Origin: Parvularculaceae bacterium
Lineage (GTDB): Bacteria; Pseudomonadota; Alphaproteobacteria; Caulobacterales; Parvularculaceae
NCBI GenBank assembly: GCA_021776475.1
Contig: JAJFFV010000006.1
Location: 806,001 to 870,000 of the forward strand
Length of the DNA stretch: 64,000 nt
Reading direction: 5' to 3'
Shown: positions 30,009-39,461 of the stretch, in pieces
How the letters are laid out: every line of letters starts with the position of its first letter
Position numbering within the stretch: the first letter of the stretch is position 1
The notes under the pieces: generated by a model
The model's database searches: none
Told to the model about the DNA's origin: nothing
Seen by the model: only the letters and a program-made list of their open reading frames with translations
Position numbers and translations under genes: made by a program

Positions 30009-31172
30009 TTAACGCCCCATTTTTGACGGTCGCGGCAGCACAATGACGCGTTCAATCCCGTCTATGCTTTCAAGCCCAGACCGTAGAGTCCGATACTCTT
30101 CCGTTTGCCTCGTTTCATCCCAAACGAACGCGATGATATGTTTGTATGACGTGGACTTAGCGAGATAGAGTGCACTGTCGGCAGCAATTTCTTCGGTTAG
30201 CTTGCGAAACGCACCTTGACCGCTCTTTTTCAAATATTTCACTTCGATAATTGTGTGTAAAGACGGGACGCCAAGATCGTATCTCGGCGAAACGTGACCG
30301 ACTTTCGGAAGGAATTCTTCGTCGACCAAGTCCGGGAATACGGGCTTAAGCACCGACCAGAGCAGATTCTGAACATGATATTCGTGGTTGATTTCCCATT
30401 TCTCCAGCGGCGCTGCTTTGACGCGTTGCTTCGTTTCAAAAGTCCAATGGGAAAGGGAAGTATCAATGCGTTCAAGAACCTTGATTAAGTCGGTTAGAAT
30501 TGACGTGCGCAAAGATATTGTGTCGAGAGCCGACGCACAGGCCTCAAAGACGGCAGCGTTGATTGCTTTTTCTGTGATGTCGTCCAAATTCTGAAACCGA
30601 AGCAGATCGGTCCACGCTGCTTCCAACGATGATTCAGGTGCGGCGTGTCCGAATGCTTGCGCAATGGCCACCCTGCGTCGATCGCTGCCAAGCGCATCAA
30701 AACCGTCCCCGCGCAAAAGCGCCTTAGCTGCAGTAACGAGATCCGACTGGAAGCAATCGTCTTTGAGCGTGTCACCTGACCGGTCCAACACCGAAAGTAG
30801 CCAGTCTTGCCGCGCTTCCACACTGGTCACCATTCCCGCCACAACGCCAAGAAGCGCAACACCGTCAATCTCAAATTGGGGCGCTCGTCCTTCCGCAAAA
30901 AACGTTCGCCCGGCCAATTGGTCAACTTCCTGTTTAAAGCGCCGGAGAAACGTCTCGTTAGACACGCCAGCAGCGAGCGCATATCCCATTCTCGCTATAG
31001 TTTTGTAAGTTACACCGGTTCGTTCGACATCCATGTCGTCCGCGATCAAGGCGTCGAACCGTAGCCTTTCCGATGGCGCTACGAATGCGGCGAACGCCGA
31101 GATATGCAGCGGAGCCGTATTGAAATCCTCATCAGTTAGAGCGAACGCATTTTTGACGTCTGATAAATTCAT
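30009..31172 (-). CDS. Argonaute-associated PD-(D/E)XK nuclease
   Basis: About 387 residues. The ATG at 31172 overlaps the Argonaute stop (TAATG); the longer reading starts with TTG at 31184. The C-terminal third has a PD-(D/E)XK core: RYDLGVPS (Asp303 of the longer reading), then TIIEVKYLKK (E314-V-K316), followed by a helix with EEIAADSALY. The N-terminal 250 residues are helical and unidentified. Coupling to a long pAgo that has lost catalytic residues matches the nuclease partners (AgaN-like) of long-B Argonaute systems, which degrade DNA when the Argonaute recognises an invader. Confidence 0.83.
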   Translation of the reverse strand: MNLSDVKNAFALTDEDFNTAPLHISAFAAFVAPSERLRFDALIADDMDVERTGVTYKTIARMGYALAAGVSNETFLRRFKQEVDQLAGRTFFAEGRAPQFEIDGVALLGVVAGMVTSVEARQDWLLSVLDRSGDTLKDDCFQSDLVTAAKALLRGDGFDALGSDRRRVAIAQAFGHAAPESSLEAAWTDLLRFQNLDDITEKAINAAVFEACASALDTISLRTSILTDLIKVLERIDTSLSHWTFETKQRVKAAPLEKWEINHEYHVQNLLWSVLKPVFPDLVDEEFLPKVGHVSPRYDLGVPSLHTIIEVKYLKKSGQGAFRKLTEEIAADSALYLAKSTSYKHIIAFVWDETRQTEEYRTLRSGLESIDGIERVIVLPRPSKMGR

Positions 31173-33478
31173 TACAGAAACCAAAGTGTTCGACCGATTT
31201 CACGAAATCGCACAGCATCGTCATCCCAGGCAGGGATTTGGCGCAGTCCGACCAATCTTTTGGCGATCAAATCCGAATATTTGATCGTGATGGGATACGC
31301 CTCCGGTGACATTACCCGCCACGAATGCGCGGTAAAGTCATAGGCCTGGCGTGCAAGATAGGTCATGTCCTTAAAGGTCGAGTGCCGATGAAGCTTTAGC
31401 AGACATGCCCGTGGCATCCCATCTGTCGCCTGCTTGAGCTCTGATGCGCCGGCGAATACTACCAGCGATTCAAAATCACCTAGTTTGAGGTGAATGCCGC
31501 GCGACGGGCCGAGCACGCCTCGCTTCTTTGAAGCGTCCCGCTCCCATGCTGGAAAGCCCTGTTGATCGTGATCGAAAATAACAAACGGATGGCTGGGTGC
31601 AATGTGGACAAACGCGAAACTCACATTGTCCAGTCCCAATGCCTCAACCGCCGTCTTGATGGCTTCAGCTTCAACATCCTTGCTCGGCTTAAACATATGA
31701 AAGATCAGCCGGACCTGATCTGACGCTTTCCAGTTGTCTTCTTCGCGGACGCGCGCGATCGTATGCTTGAGCGTCTCCGCGAGCGCCGCTGCGTATTCTT
31801 CAAAGGCGACTACATTGGTCCGCTCTGTCAGGTGATAGCTGCCGTCACTCGAAAACACGGTCGTTATACCGACATAACGATCCCCGCCACCAAATTTGCT
31901 ACTCCTCGAAACATGCGAGCCGATACCGATAATTAGTTCGTGCCCAATCGTTTGGTCGGTGTTCAACAGCCAGGGCCGTCCGCCGAGTTTGGCGTAGGTT
32001 GCGAGACTCATATGGTTGAGTGAAAATACGAGGTTCTTGTCCGGCGTCTTCATAGTCTCCAGAGTGACGTTTTGAACGGCCACATGGTTTTTCAGGAGTA
32101 TCGCTTTGGTGCCGTAATAAGGGTTGCGATCACCCGGTAGGGATTTGAATTCCTCTTCAATTTGGACGAGTGCCAGATCCCATGTGAAACTAGCGTCGGC
32201 AGCATGTTGCATTGCCGATTCACAAGCGACTTCGTAGGCTGGCAGCGTCGCTGCTTCCGCTGTAAAGGTCATCACATTAGGTTTTTCTAAGTGAAACCGG
32301 CTGAGGAATCCGTCACCATATCGCGCTTGTTCTTTGCCACGCTGCCCAGTTAACACGTCCGGCATACCGTCCAAGAACTTTGCAACGAATTTGTCGACCT
32401 GACCCTCATATCGCGCTTGGCAGATCACGAGGATGTTCTTTTTCTTCGGTGTGAACGTTCGTTGATCGTACGGGCCATATTCCTTGATCCCGCGCTCGTT
32501 CCATTTCTGTGTGCGCGCACCGGACGGATCAAAGACGAGATCGGGATTGGCAATTTTCTCCGTTCGCGGAAAACTGGCGGCGGTGTTTGTGAGAAAACCA
32601 TTTACCTCTAACTTCGCTCCTGGAAAGGGTGCAAGTTCAAGGCTCTGCAAATAACGGAGAGTTTCGGTTATGAGCTTATGACGGCCCGGCCCGCAATGCA
32701 GCGACGCAGCATCCAGCATAGAGGCCTCTAATACGGTGTCCGCTTTTTGACCGAGGATCTGGCGGACCACCCAATCAAAGTCACGCTTGCTTGCCTGCAA
32801 CCGGGCTTGATCGGCCGCGATCCGATCATAACCGTCGCGGTGATCTTCTAGCACCAAATCGTCGCCGTCTACGGCACTAACACGGCCGATAAGCAACCCA
32901 CGATCAGCGAGCCGCGGATCGCGGCTTGGCACATCCGTTAAAACGTACCGACCGATAAGCGAAATCTGGTGTGCCATCAGATCGGCGCAGGTGGCGAGCA
33001 GCATATTCCGCACACGCGCGTCGATGACCAGCCCGAATGTCGCTTTCCCTGCGTCGTTGTAAATGCGGCGCGGCGTAAATTGCAGCAATGAACGTTTCTG
33101 CACCCATGCAGGAAGGTCAGAGTGCAGGATAAAATTTCGGCGCACATTTCCCAAAATTTCCACTGGGTAGCTCGACACGATCTCCCGTTGATCGGCAAAA
33201 GTACGTACAAGAGCCGCTTCCAGCAGGTTTTGCCACAGATACGACTCGCGCTTTATATCAACTGTGCTGACTTTGTCGCCGAGAGGTTCGACGCCTTCGA
33301 CGATCGGAATATCAATAATGCTGTCGGCACCATCTCGTCGCACGACGTGGGTTAACGCGAATTCACTGCGTAATTCCGCTAATAGGCCCTTGTCATAGGT
33401 GCGATGGCCTACATCAATTTCGGTTTCCCCTGTGATTTGCACAGGCGCAAAATTCAAGCTCAAATGCGCATCGGACAT
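31172..33478 (-). CDS. Long prokaryotic Argonaute, catalytically inactive (long-B type)
   Basis: A 768-residue protein. A MID-like region begins with KKNILVICQARYEGQ (346-360) and the PIWI domain spans about 480-768, ending in the hallmark GRTLWFL. In place of the first catalytic Asp the chain reads IIGIGSH (Gly520), the third position lies in LIFHMFKPS without Asp, and the final HYAD-type site reads IKYSD. The DEDX tetrad is therefore lost and it should bind a guide without slicing. Start ATG 33478 has an AGAGGA Shine-Dalgarno. It probably acts as guide-dependent sensor for the coupled nuclease. Confidence 0.9.
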   Translation of the reverse strand: MSDAHLSLNFAPVQITGETEIDVGHRTYDKGLLAELRSEFALTHVVRRDGADSIIDIPIVEGVEPLGDKVSTVDIKRESYLWQNLLEAALVRTFADQREIVSSYPVEILGNVRRNFILHSDLPAWVQKRSLLQFTPRRIYNDAGKATFGLVIDARVRNMLLATCADLMAHQISLIGRYVLTDVPSRDPRLADRGLLIGRVSAVDGDDLVLEDHRDGYDRIAADQARLQASKRDFDWVVRQILGQKADTVLEASMLDAASLHCGPGRHKLITETLRYLQSLELAPFPGAKLEVNGFLTNTAASFPRTEKIANPDLVFDPSGARTQKWNERGIKEYGPYDQRTFTPKKKNILVICQARYEGQVDKFVAKFLDGMPDVLTGQRGKEQARYGDGFLSRFHLEKPNVMTFTAEAATLPAYEVACESAMQHAADASFTWDLALVQIEEEFKSLPGDRNPYYGTKAILLKNHVAVQNVTLETMKTPDKNLVFSLNHMSLATYAKLGGRPWLLNTDQTIGHELIIGIGSHVSRSSKFGGGDRYVGITTVFSSDGSYHLTERTNVVAFEEYAAALAETLKHTIARVREEDNWKASDQVRLIFHMFKPSKDVEAEAIKTAVEALGLDNVSFAFVHIAPSHPFVIFDHDQQGFPAWERDASKKRGVLGPSRGIHLKLGDFESLVVFAGASELKQATDGMPRACLLKLHRHSTFKDMTYLARQAYDFTAHSWRVMSPEAYPITIKYSDLIAKRLVGLRQIPAWDDDAVRFREIGRTLWFL

Positions 33479-33508
33479 CCATTCCTCTTGTACATAAAAT
33501 GGCGCAAA

Positions 33509-33537
33509 CTTATATTTTTATAGTGATTCTGATTCAA
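33509..33537 (-). promoter_or_regulatory. Candidate promoter of the Argonaute-nuclease operon
   Basis: On the minus strand TTGAAT (complement of 33532-33537), a 17-base spacer and TATAAG (complement of 33509-33514) lie 30 bases before the Argonaute start. Both boxes and the spacer are good for a sigma70-type promoter. Confidence 0.5.
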
Positions 33538-33820
33538 TGGAAGAGAATCCGACTGTGTCTACGGCGAATGCGCCCACAGTGGCCCAACAGGCTTGTGACT
33601 ATTATTGAATACAATCAACGCAGGTATCCTAGGTGACAACGCAAACGATTTCATTGATCTCCTATGCTAGAACAGAATTGTTCGTTTTAGACATAAAAGC
33701 AGGGTCTGCCGCGTAAACACAGTGCACTATTTAAAAAACAGCTGGCAACGTGAAACATCTGAATGCTCGTTTCACGCCGAGTCACTCACAGGATTTTTTT
33801 TGACAACGGAAAATGAACGA
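33538..33820. other. Non-coding spacer with a 7-bp inverted repeat
   Basis: No convincing gene. GTGAAAC (33750-33756) and GTTTCAC (33769-33775) form a perfect 7-bp inverted repeat with a 12-base centre, a possible operator or hairpin. A run of eight T follows at about 33792-33799 on the plus strand. The area is AT-rich. Confidence 0.4.
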
Positions 33821-34048
33821 CTACATGTGCACCTCGGACGTCGATTTTCGTTCACATGAATTTAGAAACTCATCAAGATCGGATTTTCGATATCTGATCG
33901 ACCGGCCAATCTTTAGATACATTGGCCCTTCCCCATGACACCGCCATCTATTGAGCGTAGCGATCGCCATACCGAGATAGTCGGCGGCTTGCGGCAGCGT
34001 CATACAAGCGCTGCCCATTTCGTTACCTGAAACTGTTACTTCGGACAT
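33821..34048 (-). CDS. AlpA/excisionase-like helix-turn-helix protein
   Basis: About 75 residues from the ATG at 34048 (AAGGTG upstream). It is a single MerR-like HTH_17 domain: MTLPQAADYLGMAIATLNRWRCHGEGPMYLKIG then IRYRKSDLDEFL. Such proteins act as excisionases or regulators of integrative elements. It follows the DUF736 gene at the end of the trb module, a usual ICE position. The longer frame to 34084 runs into the spacer. Confidence 0.82.
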   Translation of the reverse strand: MSEVTVSGNEMGSACMTLPQAADYLGMAIATLNRWRCHGEGPMYLKIGRSIRYRKSDLDEFLNSCERKSTSEVHM

Positions 34049-34099
34049 CTTCACCTTCTTTCGCGACGATACCGCGCCTGGCAAATCCTGACTGATCGC

Positions 34100-34426
34100 T
34101 CAGCTCTTTTTTTCTTTTCGATTCCAAACGAGCGCGCCTGTATTGTCATCTTTGTTCTCAAAAAACGCTGCTTGTATGGGTTTATCAAAACTCGGATCGT
34201 CGAGTTTGACGCTGAGATAGTCACCGCCCTCCTCGCCTTTGCTTTTTGAGCGCCAGGCCGCACCCAATTCGGCGCCGCCCGCGTAAATCCGAAAATCTGG
34301 CGCTTTGTCATTGCCGTTTTTATTCTTGTTCGGCACAAACTTGGTTTTCACATTTATCGTCATGGTGCGTATTGTCCCGACAAACCCTTTGTCGTCCGTC
34401 GCACTGAAAGTTCCAATCGTCGCCAT
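34100..34426 (-). CDS. DUF736 domain protein
   Basis: A 108-residue protein starting MATIGTFSATDDKGFVGTI, the signature of DUF736, with RIYAGGAELGAAW and YLSVKLDDPSF further on. The ATG at 34426 has AAGGAG ten bases upstream; a longer frame to 34516 is not supported. DUF736 genes accompany conjugative transfer modules in Alphaproteobacteria. Function unknown. Confidence 0.88.
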   Translation of the reverse strand: MATIGTFSATDDKGFVGTIRTMTINVKTKFVPNKNKNGNDKAPDFRIYAGGAELGAAWRSKSKGEEGGDYLSVKLDDPSFDKPIQAAFFENKDDNTGALVWNRKEKKS

Positions 34427-34430
34427 TAGA

Positions 34431-34685
34431 TTACTCCTTTGCTGGCTGTACTTCTGTTGGTTGACTTGATTTTTCCCGCGCCTTTTGTGCGCGCTTGAAC
34501 ACGTTGTCACTTGCAAGAAAGGCTTCGATCATCGGGGGAATAAGATCTCCCGGTTGTTCGCTCCGGCCATAAGTCTGTTCATAGAGACCGGCATAGGTCT
34601 CAAGATCCCTGTAAATTTGCGGCGGCAACGCTATCGTCACTTTTTTTGGTTCGCGCTCCGGCAATTGTTTCAACTTAATCGACAT
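34431..34685 (-). CDS. DUF2274 domain protein
   Basis: An 84-residue protein (MSIKLKQLPEREPKKVTIAL...) fitting DUF2274, small ribbon-helix-helix-like proteins encoded next to trbI in ICE transfer modules. Start at 34685, 8 bases after the trbI stop; the frame extends to 34751 inside trbI but that start is not needed. Function unknown, possibly DNA-binding. Confidence 0.85.
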   Translation of the reverse strand: MSIKLKQLPEREPKKVTIALPPQIYRDLETYAGLYEQTYGRSEQPGDLIPPMIEAFLASDNVFKRAQKAREKSSQPTEVQPAKE

Positions 34686-34693
34686 AGTAACAC

Positions 34694-35776
34694 TCACGCT
34701 TCGTAAGGCGGCAAAGTCAGATCGCGACTGACAATGATTTGGAACGACCAACCTGGACGTATCGTCAGTGTCGGCTGCATATTGAGTTGCCGCTGGATGA
34801 TTTTTTGACCGGCGGTGTTCGCTGTCCCCTGGATTGCGTCACGCACGGCTTGGGCAATTTCACCGTCGCCTCTTTCAACGGAGAGTTCAGCGCCGACGCC
34901 CAGCACTGTGGCCAGAATACCCGCCTTCACCAATTGGCCCGTGTGATTGTTGACCCTGTCGCTAAGACCGCTGTAACCCGACAAATCCGACGCCGACATT
35001 TCCTGCAGATTCACAGAACTGCCATCCGGATTGATGATCCGGGTCCAGGAAATAAAAACACGCCGCTGTCCGAAATTGGTCTGATTGTCATAGACACCGA
35101 TCAGTCGTGCACCTTGCGGTATCAGGACATAGTCACCGTTCAAACTGTCATATACATTTTGCGTTACTTGCGCGATCGCCGTCCCCGGCAAGTCAGAATT
35201 GATGCCGGTCACCAAGCTGGCAGGGATCAGGGTGCCGGCAGTGATCGCATATCCGGAAGCATGCTGACGGAGACTTGTCTCACCGCCCAAACTCTCTCCT
35301 AACAATTCAGCGAATTGTTGTTCGGGCGCCAGCGAAATTGGCGCTGCAGAACCGCGCTCGAAAAACAACGCCGATTTGTTTGCATCGGAGATCGGCGCCG
35401 AGCGAATTGATCGTTTCTGCACCGCTGACGCGTTCGATAGAGCCGGTGCGGGTGCGCTCGCTCTTTGTTGCGCCAGGACAATCGCCCGCTCGACTTCGCC
35501 GCGCACGGGTGGCCCAAGAGGATCGGTCTCTATGTCTGCATAGGATTGCGGCAAGCCTTGGAGGCTTTCCGCAATGGGCTTGGAGGCTGTGTTGTAGAGA
35601 TCATTCCGGCCTGTCTCGCCTTGCGCTGATGGCGGATTCAGGGCGAAGGTTAAGGCTCCGAAGAGAATAAGAACAAAACACGCAGACGCGATCACTACCG
35701 CTTTTTTGCTGAGGCGAGTTACCGGGCGCGGCGGCGACCGCAATGCCATTTGATCTGGTGAAGGCGTTACCGTCAT
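34694..35776 (-). CDS. trbI: Conjugal transfer protein TrbI (VirB10-like)
   Basis: A 360-residue VirB10-type protein that spans both membranes of the mating channel. One N-terminal helix (residues 27-46, VVIASACFVLILFGALTFAL) is followed by a Pro/Gln-rich periplasmic linker and the conserved C-terminal domain (GTLIPASLVTGINSDLPG, YVLIPQGARLIGVYDN). It overlaps trbG by 4 bases. It appears complete. Confidence 0.95.
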   Translation of the reverse strand: MTVTPSPDQMALRSPPRPVTRLSKKAVVIASACFVLILFGALTFALNPPSAQGETGRNDLYNTASKPIAESLQGLPQSYADIETDPLGPPVRGEVERAIVLAQQRASAPAPALSNASAVQKRSIRSAPISDANKSALFFERGSAAPISLAPEQQFAELLGESLGGETSLRQHASGYAITAGTLIPASLVTGINSDLPGTAIAQVTQNVYDSLNGDYVLIPQGARLIGVYDNQTNFGQRRVFISWTRIINPDGSSVNLQEMSASDLSGYSGLSDRVNNHTGQLVKAGILATVLGVGAELSVERGDGEIAQAVRDAIQGTANTAGQKIIQRQLNMQPTLTIRPGWSFQIIVSRDLTLPPYEA

Positions 35777-36708
35777 AATTGGCCTCCCTCCTCATCGATG
35801 CGTTTGAAAGTCACAACAGTCTGGGGGGCTTCGCCAATCCGAAGCTGCGCTTCGCGAAATAGTCTGTCGACGATGTAAAAGCGCCCTTTGACCCGGTAGT
35901 TGACGAGTTCCGGCTTCCTACCATCGCCAATCAGGAACAAGGGCGGCGTCTCGGCGGTGTTTACGGTTACGGGAAACTCCACATAGGTTTTGACACTATC
36001 GTCGAAAACCCGCACGGGCCGCCAATCGGGCCTGTCACCGCTGATGACATATCTGAAGGCAAGCTTATCGGGGGAGAGCACTCTTCCCGGTCGGCCAACT
36101 GAATGACCGTCAGCATTGCTTGCCCATTCGTCATCAGGGTAGCGCCACGACAAAGCGGCCATATAGGTCTCGCGAAAACTCCTGAGCTCAAGCAAATAGG
36201 CCCGCCGCGTGGTTGTAATGACGAGGTTGGTTGAGAGACCAGAGGAAACCGGCTTTACAATAATGTTGACGCGCGCCTCAGACCCCGAGCCGCTCACGGT
36301 GTCGCCGACCATCCATCGCGCTGTATCGCCTGCTGACACGGAGACTAAATCTTCGCCTTGTTGCAGCGAGATGAGCGACACCTGTCCCGGTGCGGCATAG
36401 AGTTGATAAAGGCCACCAGGCGTGTACGGATACACTTGGACAGCATTGACATAATTTTCGAGACCGGGTTCGATCTTCGCGGCTTCATTCGCTTTATCAA
36501 TGCGCTGCCAAGGCTGTAATCGCGGATCGGCGCTATGTGTAACTTCACCGGCGTCGTAAAACTGAGTGCCCACTCCACTTTGCGCCACCACAACGGGCTC
36601 TTCGATGACGATCGGCTGATCGGTCATCTGCTGTGCGATTGAGGTAACGCCCGTCGATGAACACGCCGTCAAAGACGCCAATCCAAGAGCGCAGAGTAAC
36701 CCCTTCAT
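35773..36708 (-). CDS. trbG: Conjugal transfer protein TrbG (VirB9-like)
   Basis: A 311-residue VirB9-type outer-membrane-core protein. The N-terminal signal ends in a lipobox (LASLTAC, Cys16), so it is probably a lipoprotein. The C-terminal half (FDDSVKTYVEFPV, PPLFLIG, YRVKGRFYIVDRLF) is typical. It overlaps trbF and trbI by 4 bases each. Confidence 0.95.
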   Translation of the reverse strand: MKGLLCALGLASLTACSSTGVTSIAQQMTDQPIVIEEPVVVAQSGVGTQFYDAGEVTHSADPRLQPWQRIDKANEAAKIEPGLENYVNAVQVYPYTPGGLYQLYAAPGQVSLISLQQGEDLVSVSAGDTARWMVGDTVSGSGSEARVNIIVKPVSSGLSTNLVITTTRRAYLLELRSFRETYMAALSWRYPDDEWASNADGHSVGRPGRVLSPDKLAFRYVISGDRPDWRPVRVFDDSVKTYVEFPVTVNTAETPPLFLIGDGRKPELVNYRVKGRFYIVDRLFREAQLRIGEAPQTVVTFKRIDEEGGQL

Positions 36709-37400
36709 GACTGCTCTCCCGGAATATGGTCTTGCGACCAGTTGATCGCATGAACGTAAATCCCGAGGGGATTTTTGCGCAATACATCAGCTGTACGCGG
36801 CGGTTTAACGATCAGAGTCAAACTGCCGGTGAACCGGTCAACCCGTTCCTTCTGACCGTTGCGAAAGATAGTTTCCTGCCAGCGGACTTCAAATGTCTCG
36901 CCGGTCGAGCGGACGATACTGACAATATCGACGCTGACACTTTTTCGGCCGATATCTGCAAACGGATCATTTTCACGGGCGTAAGTATTCAATGTCGCCG
37001 CGGCGCGATCGGTCGTGTGATCATAAGCGGAAAGCCAATTCTGCCGGACCACCACTGGATCAATAGAAATCGACCGCACATGGTGGATGAACTGGCCCAA
37101 ATGCCAGGCGATCTGCGCATCGGTCGGATTATAACTCCCAATCGCGGGGCCAACTGCGCGTGTGACCCCGGTTTCGCTCACCTCCACGACATACGGCGTC
37201 ACGATCGAGCGCGTTCCCTGCCAGATGAGACCCGCCGACAAGACACTCGCCAAGAGTAAAGAAAAGAACGTCGCATAGCGCCAGTTACGCGCCTGCAACC
37301 GGACGCCGCCAATCCGGTCATCCCAGATTTGTCCTGCCTTTTGATAGGGCGTTTCAGGCGACGGCGTCTCGCCATAATGATTGCTGCTCCGTTTAAACAT
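36705..37400 (-). CDS. trbF: Conjugal transfer protein TrbF (VirB8-like)
   Basis: A 231-residue VirB8-type inner-membrane scaffold. NPY-type start region (TPYQKAGQIWDDRIGGVRLQ), one membrane helix (residues 46-62) and a periplasmic domain containing the ARENDPFADIG and VRWQETIF segments. It lies 6 bases after trbL. Confidence 0.94.
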   Translation of the reverse strand: MFKRSSNHYGETPSPETPYQKAGQIWDDRIGGVRLQARNWRYATFFSLLLASVLSAGLIWQGTRSIVTPYVVEVSETGVTRAVGPAIGSYNPTDAQIAWHLGQFIHHVRSISIDPVVVRQNWLSAYDHTTDRAAATLNTYARENDPFADIGRKSVSVDIVSIVRSTGETFEVRWQETIFRNGQKERVDRFTGSLTLIVKPPRTADVLRKNPLGIYVHAINWSQDHIPGEQS

Positions 37401-37406
37401 GCGGGG

Positions 37407-38732
37407 CTACTCCTCTCCGCTTTTTAGTTTGGGTCCATCACCAGAACCGGGGCGGTCTCCTGCGCTGACCGTATGACCGGCCGCAAGTCCGGCATCACGC
37501 ATGCTCTGTTCACGGCGTAAATTGCCAGCCCAGTTAGGCGGCGTCGCTTTGGACGCAGCAGAAGACGAAGATGCGCCGCCTGAGCGGACGCCGCCGGTCA
37601 CGGCGAAGGCCTTTTCAGCCCCTTGTCCAAATGCTTCCTGAGGATTTCCGAACGCGCTGCTCAATGAACGCTTCATGCCGTCGCCGACACTTGACGCCGC
37701 CGCTGACATTACGCCGCTCGCGCCCGCCGCCATCGAGCCAAAACCAGTTCGCCCGGCGCCGCCTAATGTGTATGCCGTACTGGCGCCGCCCGCCATCGAC
37801 GCGCCCGCGCGAACCGCACTTTGACCGGCGCCGACGGCGCCGCGCGCACCTGCGGTTGCCAAAGCACCGCCGGCAACTGCTCCGGCGCCAATACCGACCG
37901 CAGTTCCGATTGCAGCCCCCGCTCCTAGTTGAGGCGCGCCGGCAACAAGTCCCGTCGCAATACCAGGCCCGAATATGCCAAGCGCCAATAACGACATCGA
38001 GGCGAGAATGGTGGCCGCCGCCTGCTGCAATGTAACATCGCCCGGCGTGAACGCTGCAGTAACTGATGAAAAAATTGTCGATCCGATCCCCACAATGATC
38101 GCCAGCACCATTAGTTTGATCCCGGAAGCAATCACATTGCCAAGAACCTTCTCTGAAAGGAATGACGTTTGCCGCCACAGGGCAAAAGGCACCAGCACGA
38201 ACCCCGCAAGCGTCGTCAACTTGAATTCTATGATCGTCACAAAAAGCTGGATCGCGAGAATGAAAAAGGCGAGCAGAACGATCAGCCAGGCGAGCATGAT
38301 GATAAAGATCGTGACGGCATTTGCGAAAATGTCCGGAAACCCTGCGAGATCATTTGCCTCCTGCAGCAGCGGCATCGCAGCAGTAAACCCTGTGTCTGCG
38401 ACAAATCCCGGCTTTAAGAGATCGGCGGCAGTAATCGTTGTGCCCGTCGCTTTCAGACCGAGGCCGGCGAATGAATCGAAAATAACACCAGACAGAAACT
38501 GAAAATTATTGAGGAGCAGCGCGAAGAACCCGACATAGAGAACTTTTTTGACAAACTGTCCAATAACATTGGCCTCGCCATTCATCGACCAGAATAATCC
38601 GGCAAGGACGATGTCGATGGTGATCAATGCCGTTGTCAGGAACGCCACGTCTGCTTGCAGTAATCCAAACCCACTATCGATATAGGTCGTGAAAACGGTC
38701 GTAAACTGATCAATGACGTTGAGGTCGTCCAT
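37407..38732 (-). CDS. trbL: Conjugal transfer protein TrbL (VirB6-like)
   Basis: A 441-residue polytopic channel protein. N-terminal YIDSGFGLLQADV and six or more hydrophobic helices up to residue 260, then a Gly/Ala/Ser-rich tail of about 180 residues as often seen in TrbL. Between trbJ and trbF with short gaps; trbK is absent or not recognisable. Confidence 0.93.
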   Translation of the reverse strand: MDDLNVIDQFTTVFTTYIDSGFGLLQADVAFLTTALITIDIVLAGLFWSMNGEANVIGQFVKKVLYVGFFALLLNNFQFLSGVIFDSFAGLGLKATGTTITAADLLKPGFVADTGFTAAMPLLQEANDLAGFPDIFANAVTIFIIMLAWLIVLLAFFILAIQLFVTIIEFKLTTLAGFVLVPFALWRQTSFLSEKVLGNVIASGIKLMVLAIIVGIGSTIFSSVTAAFTPGDVTLQQAAATILASMSLLALGIFGPGIATGLVAGAPQLGAGAAIGTAVGIGAGAVAGGALATAGARGAVGAGQSAVRAGASMAGGASTAYTLGGAGRTGFGSMAAGASGVMSAAASSVGDGMKRSLSSAFGNPQEAFGQGAEKAFAVTGGVRSGGASSSSAASKATPPNWAGNLRREQSMRDAGLAAGHTVSAGDRPGSGDGPKLKSGEE

Positions 38733-38753
38733 AATCTGTCTCCAAGGCGCCGT

Positions 38754-39461
38754 TCAGCGCGTGTAGCCCTTGCCGGACCCGACGAAATTGGAAAATCGCG
38801 CATTTGCCTGTTCGCGGACTTCTGTTACTTGAGCGCGCTCCAAAGCGTCTGCGCGGTACTGGCTCGCAAGCAGCAATTGGTTTTGCATCATCTGTTTGGT
38901 TTGCAGCGCAGCGAGTTGGTTTCCGGCCTGCGCGGCCTGCAAATTACCTACCGACGCCTGGCTCTCTGTGACGAGTTGATCAAGAGTTGTTCGGTCGGCC
39001 GCGACAAGGTCAGTCACTTCGGCCTGTACAATCAGCGCATCGTAATAGGCCGAGCGCGTTAGCGCCCACTGCGCCCGCGCCGCCTCAATCGTTTCACTAT
39101 TGGAAAGCGCATCATAGTCATCTGGAAAATACACCCGGTAGGCGGCATCCATTTCCGTAACCGACAATGCAATTGAATTGGCACTATCGATGAGCGCCTC
39201 GATTTGTTGCAGCTTGGCATCAATGACGCCAGCGGCGGAGAACGGCAGCGAGGTCAAGTCTTCCGCCTGATTGGCGAGGATACGGATTTCGTTATCGATC
39301 TGTTGCAACTGGTTGTTGACCTGCTGCACATTGCGAATTGCTGTGACGAGATTTTGTTTGTAGTTTTTGGGATCAAAAACAACGCCGCCGAATTGCGCGA
39401 AGGCAGGCCCCGTGACGGTTGACAGAATTGTAACCATTGTAAACATGATCAGCTTACGCAT
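38754..39461 (-). CDS. trbJ: Conjugal transfer protein TrbJ (VirB5-like)
   Basis: About 235 residues from the ATG at 39461, which has a GAGGAGG Shine-Dalgarno and overlaps the end of trbE by 8 bases. A signal peptide (MRKLIMFTMVTIL...GPAFA) precedes a coiled-coil-rich, Gln-rich chain (QQVNNQLQQIDNEIRILANQ) as in TrbJ pilus-associated proteins. Confidence 0.92.
   Translation of the reverse strand: MRKLIMFTMVTILSTVTGPAFAQFGGVVFDPKNYKQNLVTAIRNVQQVNNQLQQIDNEIRILANQAEDLTSLPFSAAGVIDAKLQQIEALIDSANSIALSVTEMDAAYRVYFPDDYDALSNSETIEAARAQWALTRSAYYDALIVQAEVTDLVAADRTTLDQLVTESQASVGNLQAAQAGNQLAALQTKQMMQNQLLLASQYRADALERAQVTEVREQANARFSNFVGSGKGYTR

Noticed and set aside
31172-33478. A catalytically active slicing Argonaute
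   Set aside because: The DEDX residues are replaced at the first and third positions and the final motif reads IKYSD.
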